A stretch of 64,000 nt of DNA, from assembly GCA_050184225.1 (NCBI GenBank), contig JBFXAN010000003.1, forward strand, positions 31,807 through 95,806, written 5' to 3'. The notes beneath the pieces were generated by a model. The model was given only the letters and a program-made list of their open reading frames with translations, searched no databases and was not told where the DNA came from. The position numbers were made by a program, and so were the translations under genes. Positions 8,230 to 16,721 of this stretch are shown here, one piece after another. Within the stretch, counting starts at the first letter, position 1; each line of letters begins with the position of its first letter. This stretch comes from JBFXAN01 sp050184225 (GTDB lineage Bacteria; Chloroflexota; Dehalococcoidia; CAUJGQ01).

Positions 8230-8808
8230 TTACGCTATGCCGCCGGTCGCCCGCACGCGCAGGAACGTCCACTCCGGCCCCTCGCGCTGCTCCAACCATT
8301 CGGCCGCCGAACGGGCCTTGAGCGGCTCGACGTCCACACCCAAGCCGTCGGCGAGGCGGGTCATGAAGTTGAAGAGGCAACTGATCAGGACGACGGCGAG
8401 CACCTGCTCCTCGGCGAGGCCGGTCGCACGCAGCAGGTTGAGGTCATCCTCGGTCATCGCGGCCGGCTCGCGTGTGAGCTTCTTCGCGTAGGCAACCATC
8501 GCCCTCTCTTGTGGACCGAGCGCCGGGTCGTCCTCGCCGTGCATCACGTGGTTGGCCAACTCGACATTTTCAGACTCTCGACGGAGCAACGCCCCATGGG
8601 AAATCGTTCAGTAGCGGCACCTGTTCACCGTCGAGACGGTGGTGGCGATCAGTTCCTCCTGCACGCGCGTGAGGGTGCTGCCGCCGAAGGTGATGGCGCG
8701 GTTGAGGTCCATCACGGCCTGCATCGCCTTCGGGTTGATGCTCATACAGCGGATGATGTTCGCCTGCGCCCACGGCTCTGGGCGTGGTGCTTCTTCGATC
8801 CAGGACAT
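8230..8808 (-). CDS. AhpD/carboxymuconolactone-decarboxylase-family selenoprotein (CxxU)
   Basis: Read from ATG 8808 (GGAGG five to eight bases upstream), the frame meets TGA at 8608-8610 and continues to 8230, giving 192 residues. The UGA sits in NRC-RY-U-TISHG (Cys64, Sec67, His71), which is exactly the CxxCxxxH active site of AhpD-type alkyl hydroperoxidases. The downstream LIATTV-like helix, AMVAYAKKLTREP and the C-terminal helices fit the family. It should act in peroxide or disulfide reduction, with Sec as the peroxidatic or resolving residue. Its start region is divergent from the NrtS-like gene. None of the eleven exact palindromes lies in this promoter region. Confidence 0.85.
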
Positions 8809-8864
8809 CACAACCTCCATGCATTGAGTAACATACACTGAGGATCGCAACGAGGAGACGGCTC

Positions 8865-9251
8865 TTGAACTCTGCGGCTTGCTCCGTTTGCTCAAGGCCG
8901 TTGCATCCGGCCTACCGCGTGCGAGGCACCGCACCTCGCTGCCTGCGTCACGCACTCCTCCATCCTGCCCTGCTCCGTCGTTCGCTGATCACCGCGCTCG
9001 TCGTCGGGACCATCCTGACAGCGATCAACCAGGGCGACCGCATCCTCGCTGGGGACGTGACGGCCGTGATGGTACTGAAAATCGGCCTCACCTACTGCGT
9101 GCCCTTCTGCGTGTCCAGCTATGGCGCGCTCGGGGCCTCTCGTGTCTCCGGGGAGGATCCTGCGCCGGCTGCGCCCACAGCCGGCGATGCCTCGATCGCC
9201 GCCTCTGGTGCGCCCGGCTTGAATCCCCACGGTTCCGGCCGGGTGCCCTAG
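8865..9251 (+). CDS. NrtS-like small membrane protein
   Basis: About 128 residues with two hydrophobic helices. The core resembles NrtS-type small membrane proteins annotated in nitrate/nitrite transport: CLRHALLHPALLRRSLITALVVGTILTAINQGD (in pieces) followed by a second helix with YCVPFCVSSYGAL. A short N-terminal CSVC motif could bind metal. The start is TTG 8865 with GAGGAGAC upstream; no ATG fits. The last 35 residues are Ala/Pro-rich and probably disordered. A second copy with the same INQGD/VNQGD signature lies at 12151-12453. The transport role is by family only. Confidence 0.65.
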   Translation: MNSAACSVCSRPLHPAYRVRGTAPRCLRHALLHPALLRRSLITALVVGTILTAINQGDRILAGDVTAVMVLKIGLTYCVPFCVSSYGALGASRVSGEDPAPAAPTAGDASIAASGAPGLNPHGSGRVP

Positions 9252-9300
9252 ACGATTCGATGCTGATACGTGACGAAATCGGCATGGCGATATCCATGGG

Positions 9301-9975
9301 CTACCGGGAGTCAACCAGTCGTCGCGTGCTGGCCTGCGCCTTGAGAAACTGTTCGGCCATCTGCGCGGTGCGGGTCGCCTCGGCGCGGTCGTCCTGGTCG
9401 CGCATCCGCTCCGCCAGCGCCGTCATCGCCATCTGCACCCCGCGCATGTAGGGCGCCAGCGTCTCCAGCGCGAGGGCGCGGGCGGACGGCTTCGGTTCCA
9501 TGTGTTCGATGACGCCCGCACCGACTGGCACCGCCGGCAACCCGAGCGCGTCCAAAGCGGCGAGAATCTCCTCGTCTCCGGGACGGTCCATGAAGTCTGC
9601 GCCGGCGTAGCGGAAAACCTCACGGCCGTCCGGCGCGAGCACGACGATCGCCGGCCTGGCGATGTTCCTGCCCTCGTGCCAGACGCCGTACGGCTTGATC
9701 GCCTGCTCACCGTCCGGGTCGGAGAGCACCGCAAACGGGAGTGCCAGCTTCTCCACCATGGCGGCGTTCGCAGCCGGCACATCGACGGAGATTGCCGCGA
9801 TACGGGCGCCGCGCCCGGTGAATTCGTCGTATGTTCGGGCGAGGCTGGCCAACTGGCCATTGCAGTATGGTCACCAGTCGCCACGGAAGAAGACCAGGAC
9901 GACGGCGTTCTGCTCCAGATGCTCGCTCAGCCGCCACTGCTGCCCAGCCTGGTCGGTAAGCATGAAGTCCTGCAT
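9301..9975 (-). CDS. Peroxiredoxin-like (AhpC/TSA superfamily) selenoprotein (UxxC)
   Basis: A 224-residue product if TGA at 9871-9873 is read as Sec35. The sequence around it, VVLVFFRGDW-U-PYCNGQL, is the hallmark of AhpC/TSA-like redoxins (FxRGxWCPYC), with Sec replacing the first cysteine and Cys38 retained as partner. Downstream, ARIAAISVDVPAANAAMVEKL and FAVLSDPDGEQAIKPYGVW complete the thioredoxin-like peroxiredoxin fold, followed by a C-terminal helical extension of about 70 residues. It should reduce hydroperoxides in the cytosol. The start ATG 9975 has GAGGTGG upstream. It is convergent with the NrtS-like gene and lies downstream of the deiodinase-like gene. Confidence 0.87.
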
Positions 9976-10006
9976 ATGCCACCTCGCGCTGGTGTTGGCG
10001 GGACGG

Positions 10007-10677
10007 TCAGGTCTGTCGTCCGTCCCGCAGGTAGGTCATCTGCGCCTCGGCCTCGGGGCGCAGTTCGCGCGTAGGAGAAGACCTCGCGGTAGTACGAGGC
10101 GGCGGTGGCCCTGTCGCGCTTGAGCTGCCGCCAGATGAGCACGTCCTCTAGCACGTCGCGCAGGTCCGCTCTGGAGGCCCAGCCTGCCTTGAACGCGACC
10201 CGGCCGGTGTGGTCGATCCATCCAGCTCATGTTCGGCATGCCGCCCCACACGCGATGCACGTCGCCGTCCAGGCTAACCTCCAGGATCGTGCGCGGCGTG
10301 CGCCACTTCTCCTGGAGGTCGCGGGCGTGTCGGAACTTCTGCTCGTAGCTGGTGTGCGCCGGGTGGTCCGGGAAGGTATCGGGGTGTGCCTCGCGGACGT
10401 AGACGAAGAGGAAGTGCGCCCGGCCGGCGTATTCGCGGGCGAGGTCATCCATCAGCGGAAACTCCGCCTGGCTGGGCGGTCAGGTGATGGAGCCGAAGTC
10501 GATCACTACTGGTATCCCTCGCAAGCGTGAAAGCGTCACGGCACCGCTGTCCAGCGACGGCAGCGTGAAGTCTGGAGCGGGGTCGCCCGCGTGGGTGATC
10601 GTCTTCAAGTACGCGGCCTCGGCCACGGATGGGCTCCACACGGCGTAGTTGTATTCACGGCCGAAGTAGTCTGACAT
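10007..10677 (-). pseudogene. Iodothyronine-deiodinase-like selenoprotein gene with two frameshifts
   Basis: From ATG 10677 the frame gives a redoxin start (GDPAPDFTLPSLDSG), then VVIDFGSIT-U-PPSQAEF with TGA at 10480-10482 as Sec66. FGSxTUPPF is the signature of the deiodinase family, which has a thioredoxin fold and Sec in place of the first redox Cys; FLFVYVREAHP also fits. Homology then jumps frame twice: after NMSW near 10218-10221 (continuing IDHTGRVAFKAGWAS) and near 10070 (continuing RELRPEAEAQMTYL to a TGA at 10007-10009). Each jump equals one extra base. It is either a recent pseudogene or carries two sequencing errors. The intact relative is at 49912-50811. The bacterial substrate is unknown and need not be iodinated. 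Confidence 0.75.
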
Positions 10678-10774
10678 CTTGCTCTCCGCTCCCAGGATAA
10701 ACCGGCGCGCCGTGAGGGCAGCGTAGGGATGGCCGCGACCGCCGTCAAGGACTCGCTCGCGAGCACCCCGCGCC

Positions 10775-11437
10775 TCAGCTTACCCGCTCGGCCCGGACGA
10801 TGCGGCGGTGTGAGTAGTCCTGCGCGCGCCGGTCAAACTTGCCCTCGCAGGTGATGAACGTGAGCGAGTCCCGTTCCGTCCTCCCCACGATCTCCGCCAC
10901 CGGCGCCTTCGTCGACTCGTACGTCGTCGTGCTCACCACCCGGTACATCATCTCCATGCCGTCAGATAGCTTCAGCATGATCTCGTCGCCGTCCTTGAGT
11001 TCCTTGAGCCGACCGAAGGGACCGAGCTCACCGGTGTACCAGTCGACGTGACCGGAGAAGACCGCATTGCCGCCGAAGCCAGGAAACTCGGAGAAGTCGT
11101 ACCAGGCGACGGCATTCTTGCCGCTGGGATCTTCCATTGCGCCGCGGCCGTCGACCCCCTTTACTTCCACAGGGGCGTCGACCTTCACGCTCGGCACGAC
11201 TACCCGCTCCAGCAGCACACCAGCCGGCGGCGGCGGCGCCAGATCAGTCGGCGTCGCGGGAGTCTCCGCCGCGACGGGCGGACTCTCGCGCGCGGTGGAA
11301 GCGGCGACAGTGGGCAGGATCGAGGTCGAGCCGGTCTGGTCCGAGCCCTTCGTCGCGTCTGTGCCACCGCAGGCGACGAGGACGAGCATCATCGCCAGAA
11401 GCGCCGCGGAGAATCCCGCTCGAAGCACGATTTGCAT
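10775..11437 (-). CDS. Sortase-like lipoprotein (class E/F type)
   Basis: A 220-residue protein with a lipoprotein signal (AALLAMMLVLVACGG), a Pro/Thr-rich linker and a sortase domain. The catalytic triad is visible: His in FSGHVDW, Cys in LTFITCEGKFD, and Arg in YSHRRIVRAE. The usual role is transpeptidation at the cell surface. The lipid anchor in place of a transmembrane helix and the short domain resemble the actinobacterial and Chloroflexota class F-like enzymes, for which substrates are often unclear. No LPxTG-type substrate is encoded nearby, and the gene seems a bystander in this redox region. Confidence 0.85.
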   Translation of the reverse strand: MQIVLRAGFSAALLAMMLVLVACGGTDATKGSDQTGSTSILPTVAASTARESPPVAAETPATPTDLAPPPPAGVLLERVVVPSVKVDAPVEVKGVDGRGAMEDPSGKNAVAWYDFSEFPGFGGNAVFSGHVDWYTGELGPFGRLKELKDGDEIMLKLSDGMEMMYRVVSTTTYESTKAPVAEIVGRTERDSLTFITCEGKFDRRAQDYSHRRIVRAERVS

Positions 11438-11572
11438 ACCGATGTCACCTCATGATGGAGTGCGGTCGGCGCCGGTCCGCCGCACGAACGTGAACGGGTG
11501 CAGCGTGCCGTGATCTGACCGAGGTCTGCCCTGCCGGGAGCAAATTCGCCGGACGGACGCAATCGCATCGGC

Positions 11573-11983
11573 TCAACGCCGTCGCCGCCACCACCGTCTG
11601 GCGGGAGCCGGCGCAGCGTCCGTCGCGTCTCCTCTGTGTTGCTCATCTCCGGGCTGGTCGAGTGCCGCCGCTACGGTCGCGGTGCGGATGTAGCCATGAG
11701 ACGCAGACCAGATGGCGCGGCCATCGTGCAGGACGAGAACTTGTGGCGACTCGTGGTGGACACCTGTGCGCTGCTCGACAGCGCGCGAGAGGTCGCGGCC
11801 AACCGCTACGTCGATCAGCGCGACCCGCTGTCCGAGTTGTGTGAGCTCGCCGTAAGCGGCGTCACTGATCGGGCAATACGGATCATGGAGAAACAGCAGG
11901 ACCGCGCCGTCCGCAGACCGTGCGAACTCGTGATCCAGCGCGGTGAGATCGGGTACGGGGTCGAAGATCGTAGCAGCGGTCAT
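11573..11983 (-). CDS. Monothiol bacilliredoxin-like protein (YtxJ/DUF2847 family)
   Basis: A 136-residue thioredoxin-fold protein. VLLFLHDPYCPISDAAYGEL holds the single redox Cys in a CPIS motif, and SPQVLVLHDGRAIWSASHGYI is the conserved cis-Pro strand and following segment of YtxJ. In Firmicutes, YtxJ is linked to bacillithiol; here the thiol cofactor is unknown. ATG 11983 was chosen because it opens the conserved domain; an upstream GTG at 12013 is possible. The C-terminus is a low-complexity Ala/Arg tail. Palindrome site 3 (12039-12054) lies 56 bases upstream, tying it to the proposed redox regulon. Confidence 0.78.
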   Translation of the reverse strand: MTAATIFDPVPDLTALDHEFARSADGAVLLFLHDPYCPISDAAYGELTQLGQRVALIDVAVGRDLSRAVEQRTGVHHESPQVLVLHDGRAIWSASHGYIRTATVAAALDQPGDEQHRGDATDAAPAPARRWWRRRR

Positions 11984-12038
11984 GGCTCCCTCGCGGTGGT
12001 CGTCTCGGTACACGCTCGCACGCTGTGCACGCGCAAAC

Positions 12039-12054
12039 TGTAATCACCGTTACG
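12039..12054. promoter_or_regulatory. 16-bp palindromic operator, site 3 (TGTAATCACCGTTACG)
   Basis: Dyad of the shared family, 56 bases upstream of the YtxJ-like start (minus strand), at a typical distance for a Crp/Fnr-type regulator. Confidence 0.65.
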
Positions 12055-12150
12055 GTGTCGTGTGTGCACTCACTCTCTGGTACTGCGGCGGGAGGTCATG
12101 TGGTCGCAGCACGCAACCGATGGCTGAGTAGTGTGGTCCATTGGCTGGTT

Positions 12151-12453
12151 CTATCGACGCACGTCTGCACCGCGCGCCGCGGCAAGTGTCTCAACCGCGC
12201 CGACGACCCACGCGACGCCGTAGGTGAACAGCACCGTCGCGAGGATACCGGCCGTCAGGTCCGCATGGAAAAGGTGGTCGCCTTGGTTGACGGCCACAAC
12301 AACGGTCCCCAAGGCGAGGGCGATGTTGCGTGCCTGTTGCTGCACCAGCGGATGCCAGAGGGCGTGACGGCAACAGCGACTTTCACCATCGGAGAACCGG
12401 TTTTGAGATCTTCCCTGCCGCCGGAAAACCGCGCAGGTGGTGATGGTGCCCAT
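12151..12453 (-). CDS. Second NrtS-like small membrane protein
   Basis: About 100 residues. After a poorly conserved N-terminus comes CRRHALWHPL, then a helix with ALGTVVVAVNQGDHLF and a second helix LFTYGVAWVVGAVETL. The order HALxHP, VNQGD and a second helix beginning at a TY motif is the same as in the NrtS-like protein at 8865-9251, so the two are paralogues. The start ATG 12453 has no strong ribosome site, and the first 25 residues may not belong to the protein. It lies downstream of the HPP-type membrane gene on the same strand. Confidence 0.55.
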   Translation of the reverse strand: MGTITTCAVFRRQGRSQNRFSDGESRCCRHALWHPLVQQQARNIALALGTVVVAVNQGDHLFHADLTAGILATVLFTYGVAWVVGAVETLAAARGADVRR

Positions 12454-12521
12454 TGCTCAACCGTTCTCCATATCATTGGGAGACGGAGCAGCCTGCCTCC
12501 TTGCAAATAGTTCCGCCACCA

Positions 12522-13577
12522 TCAGGAATCCAACGCCTCCCGGCGGGTGGTGCCCTCGCGCGGTCGCGCGCGGAGCCACAGCCGCTCCGGCGCTAAGCGA
12601 ACGAACCGCCCGCCCAGATGCTGCTGCACCAGGCCGTATGCGCGATACGAGCCCGCGGCGAGACTTGCCCCGACGCCGACCGAGAGGAGATACAACCACG
12701 TTGGGTCGGGCATCACAAAGGGCAAGAGGCCAATGGCAAGGGCGGGTGGAGTGTGAAGCCGCATGATGCGCAGCAACCTCAACCCGCCGATCACGGTTAT
12801 GACGACGGCCCAGGGCGTGAGCCCGACCGTACTGCGCATGACCAAGCCAATGGCCGCGGTGCCCAGGCAGGTCACGATCATCCGACCTGGTCGGTGTCGC
12901 CAAGGGCAGCCCTAGTCGTGGCACGCCTCAAAGGCAAGCACCACCAGCGGCGGGACGAGCAAGAGCCGCTGGTCCGTACCCATGACGAGCACGCCCAGCA
13001 CGGTGGCAAACAGCACGATCCACCCGCGTAGCAGCAGGGCATCCCCGAGCCACGAGCAGATCGGCAGCGGCTGCTCTCTTGCTGCGCACGGATCTACCCG
13101 GCTCGCCCGGTCTTGGGTACCCGATGGATCACCCTCCACCTGCTCTGACGCGATCAGGGAGGAATCACCACGTTCCCTCGCTCCCGCAGCGCCGACGCGA
13201 CGGACGTAGAGGGCGTGGCCACCAAGCAGGACGCCGGCGCCGTAGACAATGCCGACGGGGTAGAGTGGCGACTCGACGTGCAAGACCACAGCCAGCAGCC
13301 CCGCCGACAGGGCGGGGGTCGCCGCAGAGCGCAAGACGGCGAAGAGCGCCATCGACCCGACGACCGTCACAGCGACCGCGAGCGGAGAGAAGCCCAGGAA
13401 GTGACCGATGATGACGCCCAGCGCTCCGGTTGCGGTCGGGCTGATGGCCACGGCCAACGGCTTGCGCGCCCATCGACCGGCCGGGTGTGCGAATAGTTCG
13501 AAGCTGAGCGCAGCCAATTCGGGGAAGAGAACGAACCACAGCGGCGTCGCCAGCGCGCTGACGGCGATGATGGTCAT
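12522..13577 (-). pseudogene. HPP-like membrane protein gene with an in-frame amber codon
   Basis: One frame runs from ATG 13577 to 12522, interrupted only by TAG at 12912-12914. The first part (PELAALSFELFAHPAGRWARKPLAV, then ALRSAATPALSAGLL-type helices) resembles HPP-family membrane domains. The second part repeats the pattern (CPWRHRPGRMIVTCLGTAAIGLV, LHTPPALAIGLLPFV), so the ancestral protein had two HPP-like repeats with about eight helices. The amber codon falls between the repeats, after FEACHD and before GCPWR, where sequence homology is continuous. It is either a pseudogene or two separately translated halves (ATG 12881 could start the second). The function is uncertain; some HPP proteins take part in nitrite transport. 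Confidence 0.6.
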
Positions 13578-13878
13578 GGTGGCCGTGGTGGCCGTGGTGG
13601 CCGCGGCGACCAGGACAACCCACGGCAGCGGCCGCGGTCAGGTCAAGGAGAACCTCATGAATGGGTGCCTCGTGCTTGGGGATGAGCCCATCGTGGGCGC
13701 CGGTCGTGCAGCCGCTGGGTTGGCCTGCGGACCTCGATGGCGGACACCCGAGCCGCGCTCCAACTCAGCCAGACCCACGAGGAGGAATGAGCTTAATGAT
13801 CAAGATAGATGGGACGGCGTGCGGTCCGTGTACGCGTGGTCTGCTCAGAGGAAAATATGCTTGCGCACTTCAGTGGTA

Positions 13879-13894
13879 TGTAATCGCGAATACA
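13879..13894. promoter_or_regulatory. 16-bp palindromic operator, site 4 (TGTAATCGCGAATACA)
   Basis: The most symmetric copy: TGTAATCG and CGAATACA differ from perfect dyad symmetry at one position pair. It is 302 bases from the HPP-like start and 229 from the membrane protein at 14123, so the controlled gene is unclear. Confidence 0.6.
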
Positions 13895-14049
13895 ATGCTG
13901 CGACTGCGGCAAGAGGTCGGCCGCTCAGGTCGTGCGCACCGCTATTGGCATGTCCGGCATGAAGCTGCCAGCCGTCGAGGCGGCCTCGATGAGATCTCTC
14001 TCATAGCCGGTGACTAGCATCGAGGCCTCACGCCATCTGTTGTCGCCTT

Positions 14050-14065
14050 TGTACGCACGATTACA
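14050..14065. promoter_or_regulatory. 16-bp palindromic operator, site 5 (TGTACGCACGATTACA)
   Basis: Right arm matches perfectly, left arm has one change. It lies 58 bases upstream of the membrane protein at 14123, which is followed by the CMD-family selenoprotein, and so probably controls both. Confidence 0.6.
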
Positions 14066-14122
14066 GCTTGGTCAACCGCAGCGCACTAGCCTGAGGTCAG
14101 AACACACACGTGGAGGAAAACA

Positions 14123-14668
14123 ATGCACGGGCAGATGATGGGAGGTGCTCGGATCGGCGGCGCGCTGCAGAGCCCGAGCCTGGTATGGCTGACGAAAGCC
14201 GCAATTGCGGGTGTGGTCGCGGGTATCGCAATGGCGATGGTCGCCATGGTGATCGCCGCGATCGCCGACGATGGCCTCTGGGCACCGCCGCGGGCGGTCA
14301 CCGGGATGTCCTTCGGTGAGCAGCACGCCGGCAGCGGCTTCGCTCTCGGGCCGGTGGTCGTCGGCATGGCGCTGCACATGATGCTTTCGGCCGTGTTCGG
14401 CGTTGTCTACGCGCTACTCGTCGGGCTGGCGACGCGCGCGCTGGCAATCGGGCCGCAGATCGTGGCCGGCATGGCCTGGGGCTTGGTGCTGTGGGCGGTG
14501 AACACGTTCCTCATCGCGCCGGTGCTGCCGGGCGGGGAGCTGATGACGGAGGCGATGCCGGCCTGGAGCTGGCTGGTGGTGCATCTGCTGTTCGGCGCGA
14601 TGCTCGGTCTGATCTACGCGGCCTGGCGTCGGGGAACGACGACGCTTAGCACCAGCGCAGCGGGATGA
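14123..14668 (+). CDS. Small polytopic membrane protein, YagU/DUF1440-like group
   Basis: A 181-residue protein with four or five predicted membrane helices (AIAGVVAGIAMAMVAMVIAAI, ALHMMLSAVFGVVYALLVGLA, IVAGMAWGLVLWAVNTFLI, WLVVHLLFGAMLGLIYAAW). The motif HMMLSxxFGxVxAL in the middle and Hx3-G-x4-G-x-Y in the last helix recur in the protein at 35785-36366, and related H-L-x-Y-G-x3-G endings occur in those at 32304, 48674, 52977 and 53484. Some proteins of this architecture are annotated as YagU/DUF1440-like. The function is unknown. It sits between palindrome site 5 and the CMD selenoprotein. Confidence 0.75.
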   Translation: MHGQMMGGARIGGALQSPSLVWLTKAAIAGVVAGIAMAMVAMVIAAIADDGLWAPPRAVTGMSFGEQHAGSGFALGPVVVGMALHMMLSAVFGVVYALLVGLATRALAIGPQIVAGMAWGLVLWAVNTFLIAPVLPGGELMTEAMPAWSWLVVHLLFGAMLGLIYAAWRRGTTTLSTSAAG

Positions 14669-14715
14669 TGAGCTACCAGATACCATACCTGTGACTCAGC
14701 CAGAGGAGGATCCCC

Positions 14716-15588
14716 ATGCCCACCCTCCGCTTCCGCCGCATGGACGAGATTCCGCCCGAGGACCAGCACCATCTTGCGTTCCTCCGCTCTCGCGTCAAGG
14801 GCGACCAGCCGATCGGCGGCATCTATGGCGCCCAGGCACACTGGCCGGCGTATCTCGGCGCCAACCACCGGGAGGCGCTGGCTAGCTACCAGTACCAGGG
14901 GGCGCTACCCCAGATCGCCAAGGAGGCGATGCACGTCGCGGTCAGCATGACCAATGGATGCCACTTCTGACTGAGCACCCACACCAGCGCCGTGCTGCGC
15001 CTGGGCATTAGCGAGCGGGGGATCACCGAGATCCTGGCCATCGCCGAGCACGTCAACAGCCTCTCCGCGCTCGCCGACGGCTTCCGTCTGCCACCCGATG
15101 TGCCGCACCCCTCTGACACGTCCACTTCGCTGGTCGCGCCGCTGCCTGGTGGTGAGGATGGGCCGGCCACCGAGACGCTGTCCGAGATCCAGGCGTGGGT
15201 GGGCGAGTGTCTCGGCATCGCCCATGTGCCGGCCATCTGGCGGGTGATCGCCCGCCACCCGAAGTTCCTGGCGGCGGAGTGGGCCAAACACCAGCTCGTC
15301 TTCAGCGACGGCGAGATCTCGCTCGGCCCGAAGCTGTGCGCGGCGCTGGCGGTGGCGATGAACAAGCACAGCGCCTACTGGACGGCGTATCTCAATCCCT
15401 GGGTGCGCGGGGCGATGGGCCTGGATGACGCCACGATGGTGGAGCTCGGCGCGGCCGTGGTGCACTACGTCTCGTTCAATACGATCGCCCACGGCATGAT
15501 GCTGGAGGCGCCGTTCGAGGACATGACCGCGGCCGACTTCCAGCCCGGCGGCCGCTTCGCCAGCACGCCCGGTCCGGGCAGCGGGTGA
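14716..15588 (+). CDS. Carboxymuconolactone-decarboxylase/AhpD-like selenoprotein (CxxU)
   Basis: The frame from ATG 14716 (GAGGAGGATC upstream) has TGA at 14968-14970 and continues to 15588, giving 290 residues. The UGA lies in MTNGC-HF-U-LSTHT (Cys82, Sec85, His89), the CxxCxxxH active site of AhpD-like proteins, preceded by the expected helix AMHVAVS and followed by the helix ILAIAEHVNSLSALADG. The long C-terminal half (about 120-290) repeats the CMD fold without the cysteines. It would act as a peroxidase or thiol reductase. It is preceded by a small membrane protein gene and convergent with the Crp/Fnr gene. Confidence 0.85.
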
Positions 15589-15644
15589 GAGGATGGCGGA
15601 GGAGGACGACCTGGAGAATACGCCGCCTGACGGGGAGGGGGACG

Positions 15645-16388
15645 CTACTGCTCGGCGAGCCGGCGCAGGCTATTAGGATCGAGGATACGGATGCGGAGGC
15701 GATGCAGGTCGATCAGGCCCCGCGCCCGGAACTCGTTGAGGATCTTGGTGGTGGTTTCGCGGTAGGCGCCGATCAACTCCGCGAGATCCTGGTGGGTGAC
15801 GCCGGCGATTTCGGCCCCGTCCGGGCCGGCGAGCCGCAGCAGCGTCTCGGCGAGGCGCGCCGGGACACCCTTGAAGGCGAGCGTCTCCAGCCGCTCCTCG
15901 GCGGACTCCAAGCGTGCCGCGAGCGTCTCCACCAGCCGCAACGCCACTTGTGGGTGGGTGGCGAGGATGTACTCCAGGTCGGCGCGACTCATCACGCAGA
16001 GCGTGCAGTCCGTCGCTGCTTCGGCGAAGCTGCCGCGCATTCCCTGGCCGATCAGGGACATCTCGCCGAAGATCGTGCCCGGCCCGATCGTCTCTGTGAT
16101 CAGCTTGCGTCCGTCGGCGGTGACGCGGTAGACGTTCACCCGTCCCTGCTTGAGCACGAACAGCACCTCGCCGGTCTCGCCGGGCGTGTAGAAGACGCGA
16201 CCGCGCTGGCAGGTCGTCATCGACGTCATGCGGTCCAGCTCGACCATGTCCTCAGCGGTCAGATCACGGAAGACGTCGGTTTGCGAGAGGTAGCCGATCT
16301 TGGCTGACGCGGCGATCGGAGCACCGACTGACGGCGGTGTACCAGGGCCCGGTGGACGTCGAAGGAGGCTGCCAAGGAACCGCGTCAC
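15645..16388 (-). CDS. Crp/Fnr-family transcriptional regulator
   Basis: A 247-residue regulator. A cyclic-nucleotide-binding-type beta-roll (about 40-150: GEVLFVLKQGRVNVYRV, GTIFGEMSLIG) is followed by a long dimer helix and a Crp-type HTH with recognition helix IGAYRETTTKILNEFRARGLI, in which the Arg-Glu-Thr of CRP is kept. There is no FNR-type four-cysteine cluster; Cys residues occur in MTTCQRG and TLCVMSR. The signal is therefore open. It starts at GTG 16388, overlapping the stop of the thioredoxin-like gene, so both are one operon with palindrome site 6 in front. It is the natural candidate for binding the eleven CRP-geometry palindromes, including its own promoter. Confidence 0.9.
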   Translation of the reverse strand: MTRFLGSLLRRPPGPGTPPSVGAPIAASAKIGYLSQTDVFRDLTAEDMVELDRMTSMTTCQRGRVFYTPGETGEVLFVLKQGRVNVYRVTADGRKLITETIGPGTIFGEMSLIGQGMRGSFAEAATDCTLCVMSRADLEYILATHPQVALRLVETLAARLESAEERLETLAFKGVPARLAETLLRLAGPDGAEIAGVTHQDLAELIGAYRETTTKILNEFRARGLIDLHRLRIRILDPNSLRRLAEQ

Positions 16389-16681
16389 GGCACACTACCC
16401 CCTAGCTCAGTCAATCCGGGTCCGGCACCCAGCTTTCGCATGAGCTCCACGGGTCGTGGGTTCCCGAGCGAGAGCACTTCCCCATCCAGCAGGAAGGTCG
16501 GCACGGCGAAGACCGCCTCCGGCGGCTCGATGTGCTGTTCGGAGAGGTTGACGATTTCGACGCGGACCGTCGGGAAACGTCCGCGCACCTGCTCCGCCAG
16601 CGCGATCGCCCGACGGCAACCGCTACAGCCGTTCTCGACAAATACTTGAAGGAGAGCCATCAGCCACGTCCGCGTAGACAT
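16385..16681 (-). CDS. Small thioredoxin/glutaredoxin-fold protein (CxxC)
   Basis: 98 residues: strand ALLQVFVENGC, redox motif Cys19-Ser-Gly-Cys22, helix, strand RVEIVNLSEQHIE, the cis-Pro segment FAVPTFLLDGEVLSLG and a last helix. This is the minimal thioredoxin fold used by small thiol-disulfide exchange proteins. ATG 16681 has AGGAGG seven bases upstream; an internal ATG at 16660 is also possible. The stop overlaps the Crp/Fnr start (GTGA), a tight coupling that suggests the redox protein may signal to, or be controlled with, the regulator. Palindrome site 6 lies 41 bases upstream. Confidence 0.85.
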   Translation of the reverse strand: MSTRTWLMALLQVFVENGCSGCRRAIALAEQVRGRFPTVRVEIVNLSEQHIEPPEAVFAVPTFLLDGEVLSLGNPRPVELMRKLGAGPGLTELGGSVP

Positions 16682-16721
16682 TCACCTGCCTCCTACCTTC
16701 GGACAGCGGTCGACTTTTCGC

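Larger units (their letters stand above)
13578..14122. other. Intergenic region with two palindromic operators
   Basis: A 545-base space between the HPP-like gene (minus) and a membrane protein gene (plus). It opens with a GGCCACCAC-type tandem triplet just outside the HPP start. Palindromes sit at 13879 and 14050. A ribosome-site-like AGGAGG precedes ATG 13788, and the short frame contains TACGPCTRG, but it then runs through site 4 without further support, so no gene is called. Confidence 0.5.

Noticed and set aside
12912..12914. UAG in the HPP-like gene as pyrrolysine
   Set aside because: The site is a loop between two repeats, and no pyl genes or methylamine context is visible.
13788..14017. 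Short gene with a CxxC (TACGPCTRG) after an AGGAGG site
   Set aside because: The frame runs through palindromic site 4, its composition is not protein-like and no second element of a thioredoxin or ferredoxin fold follows.
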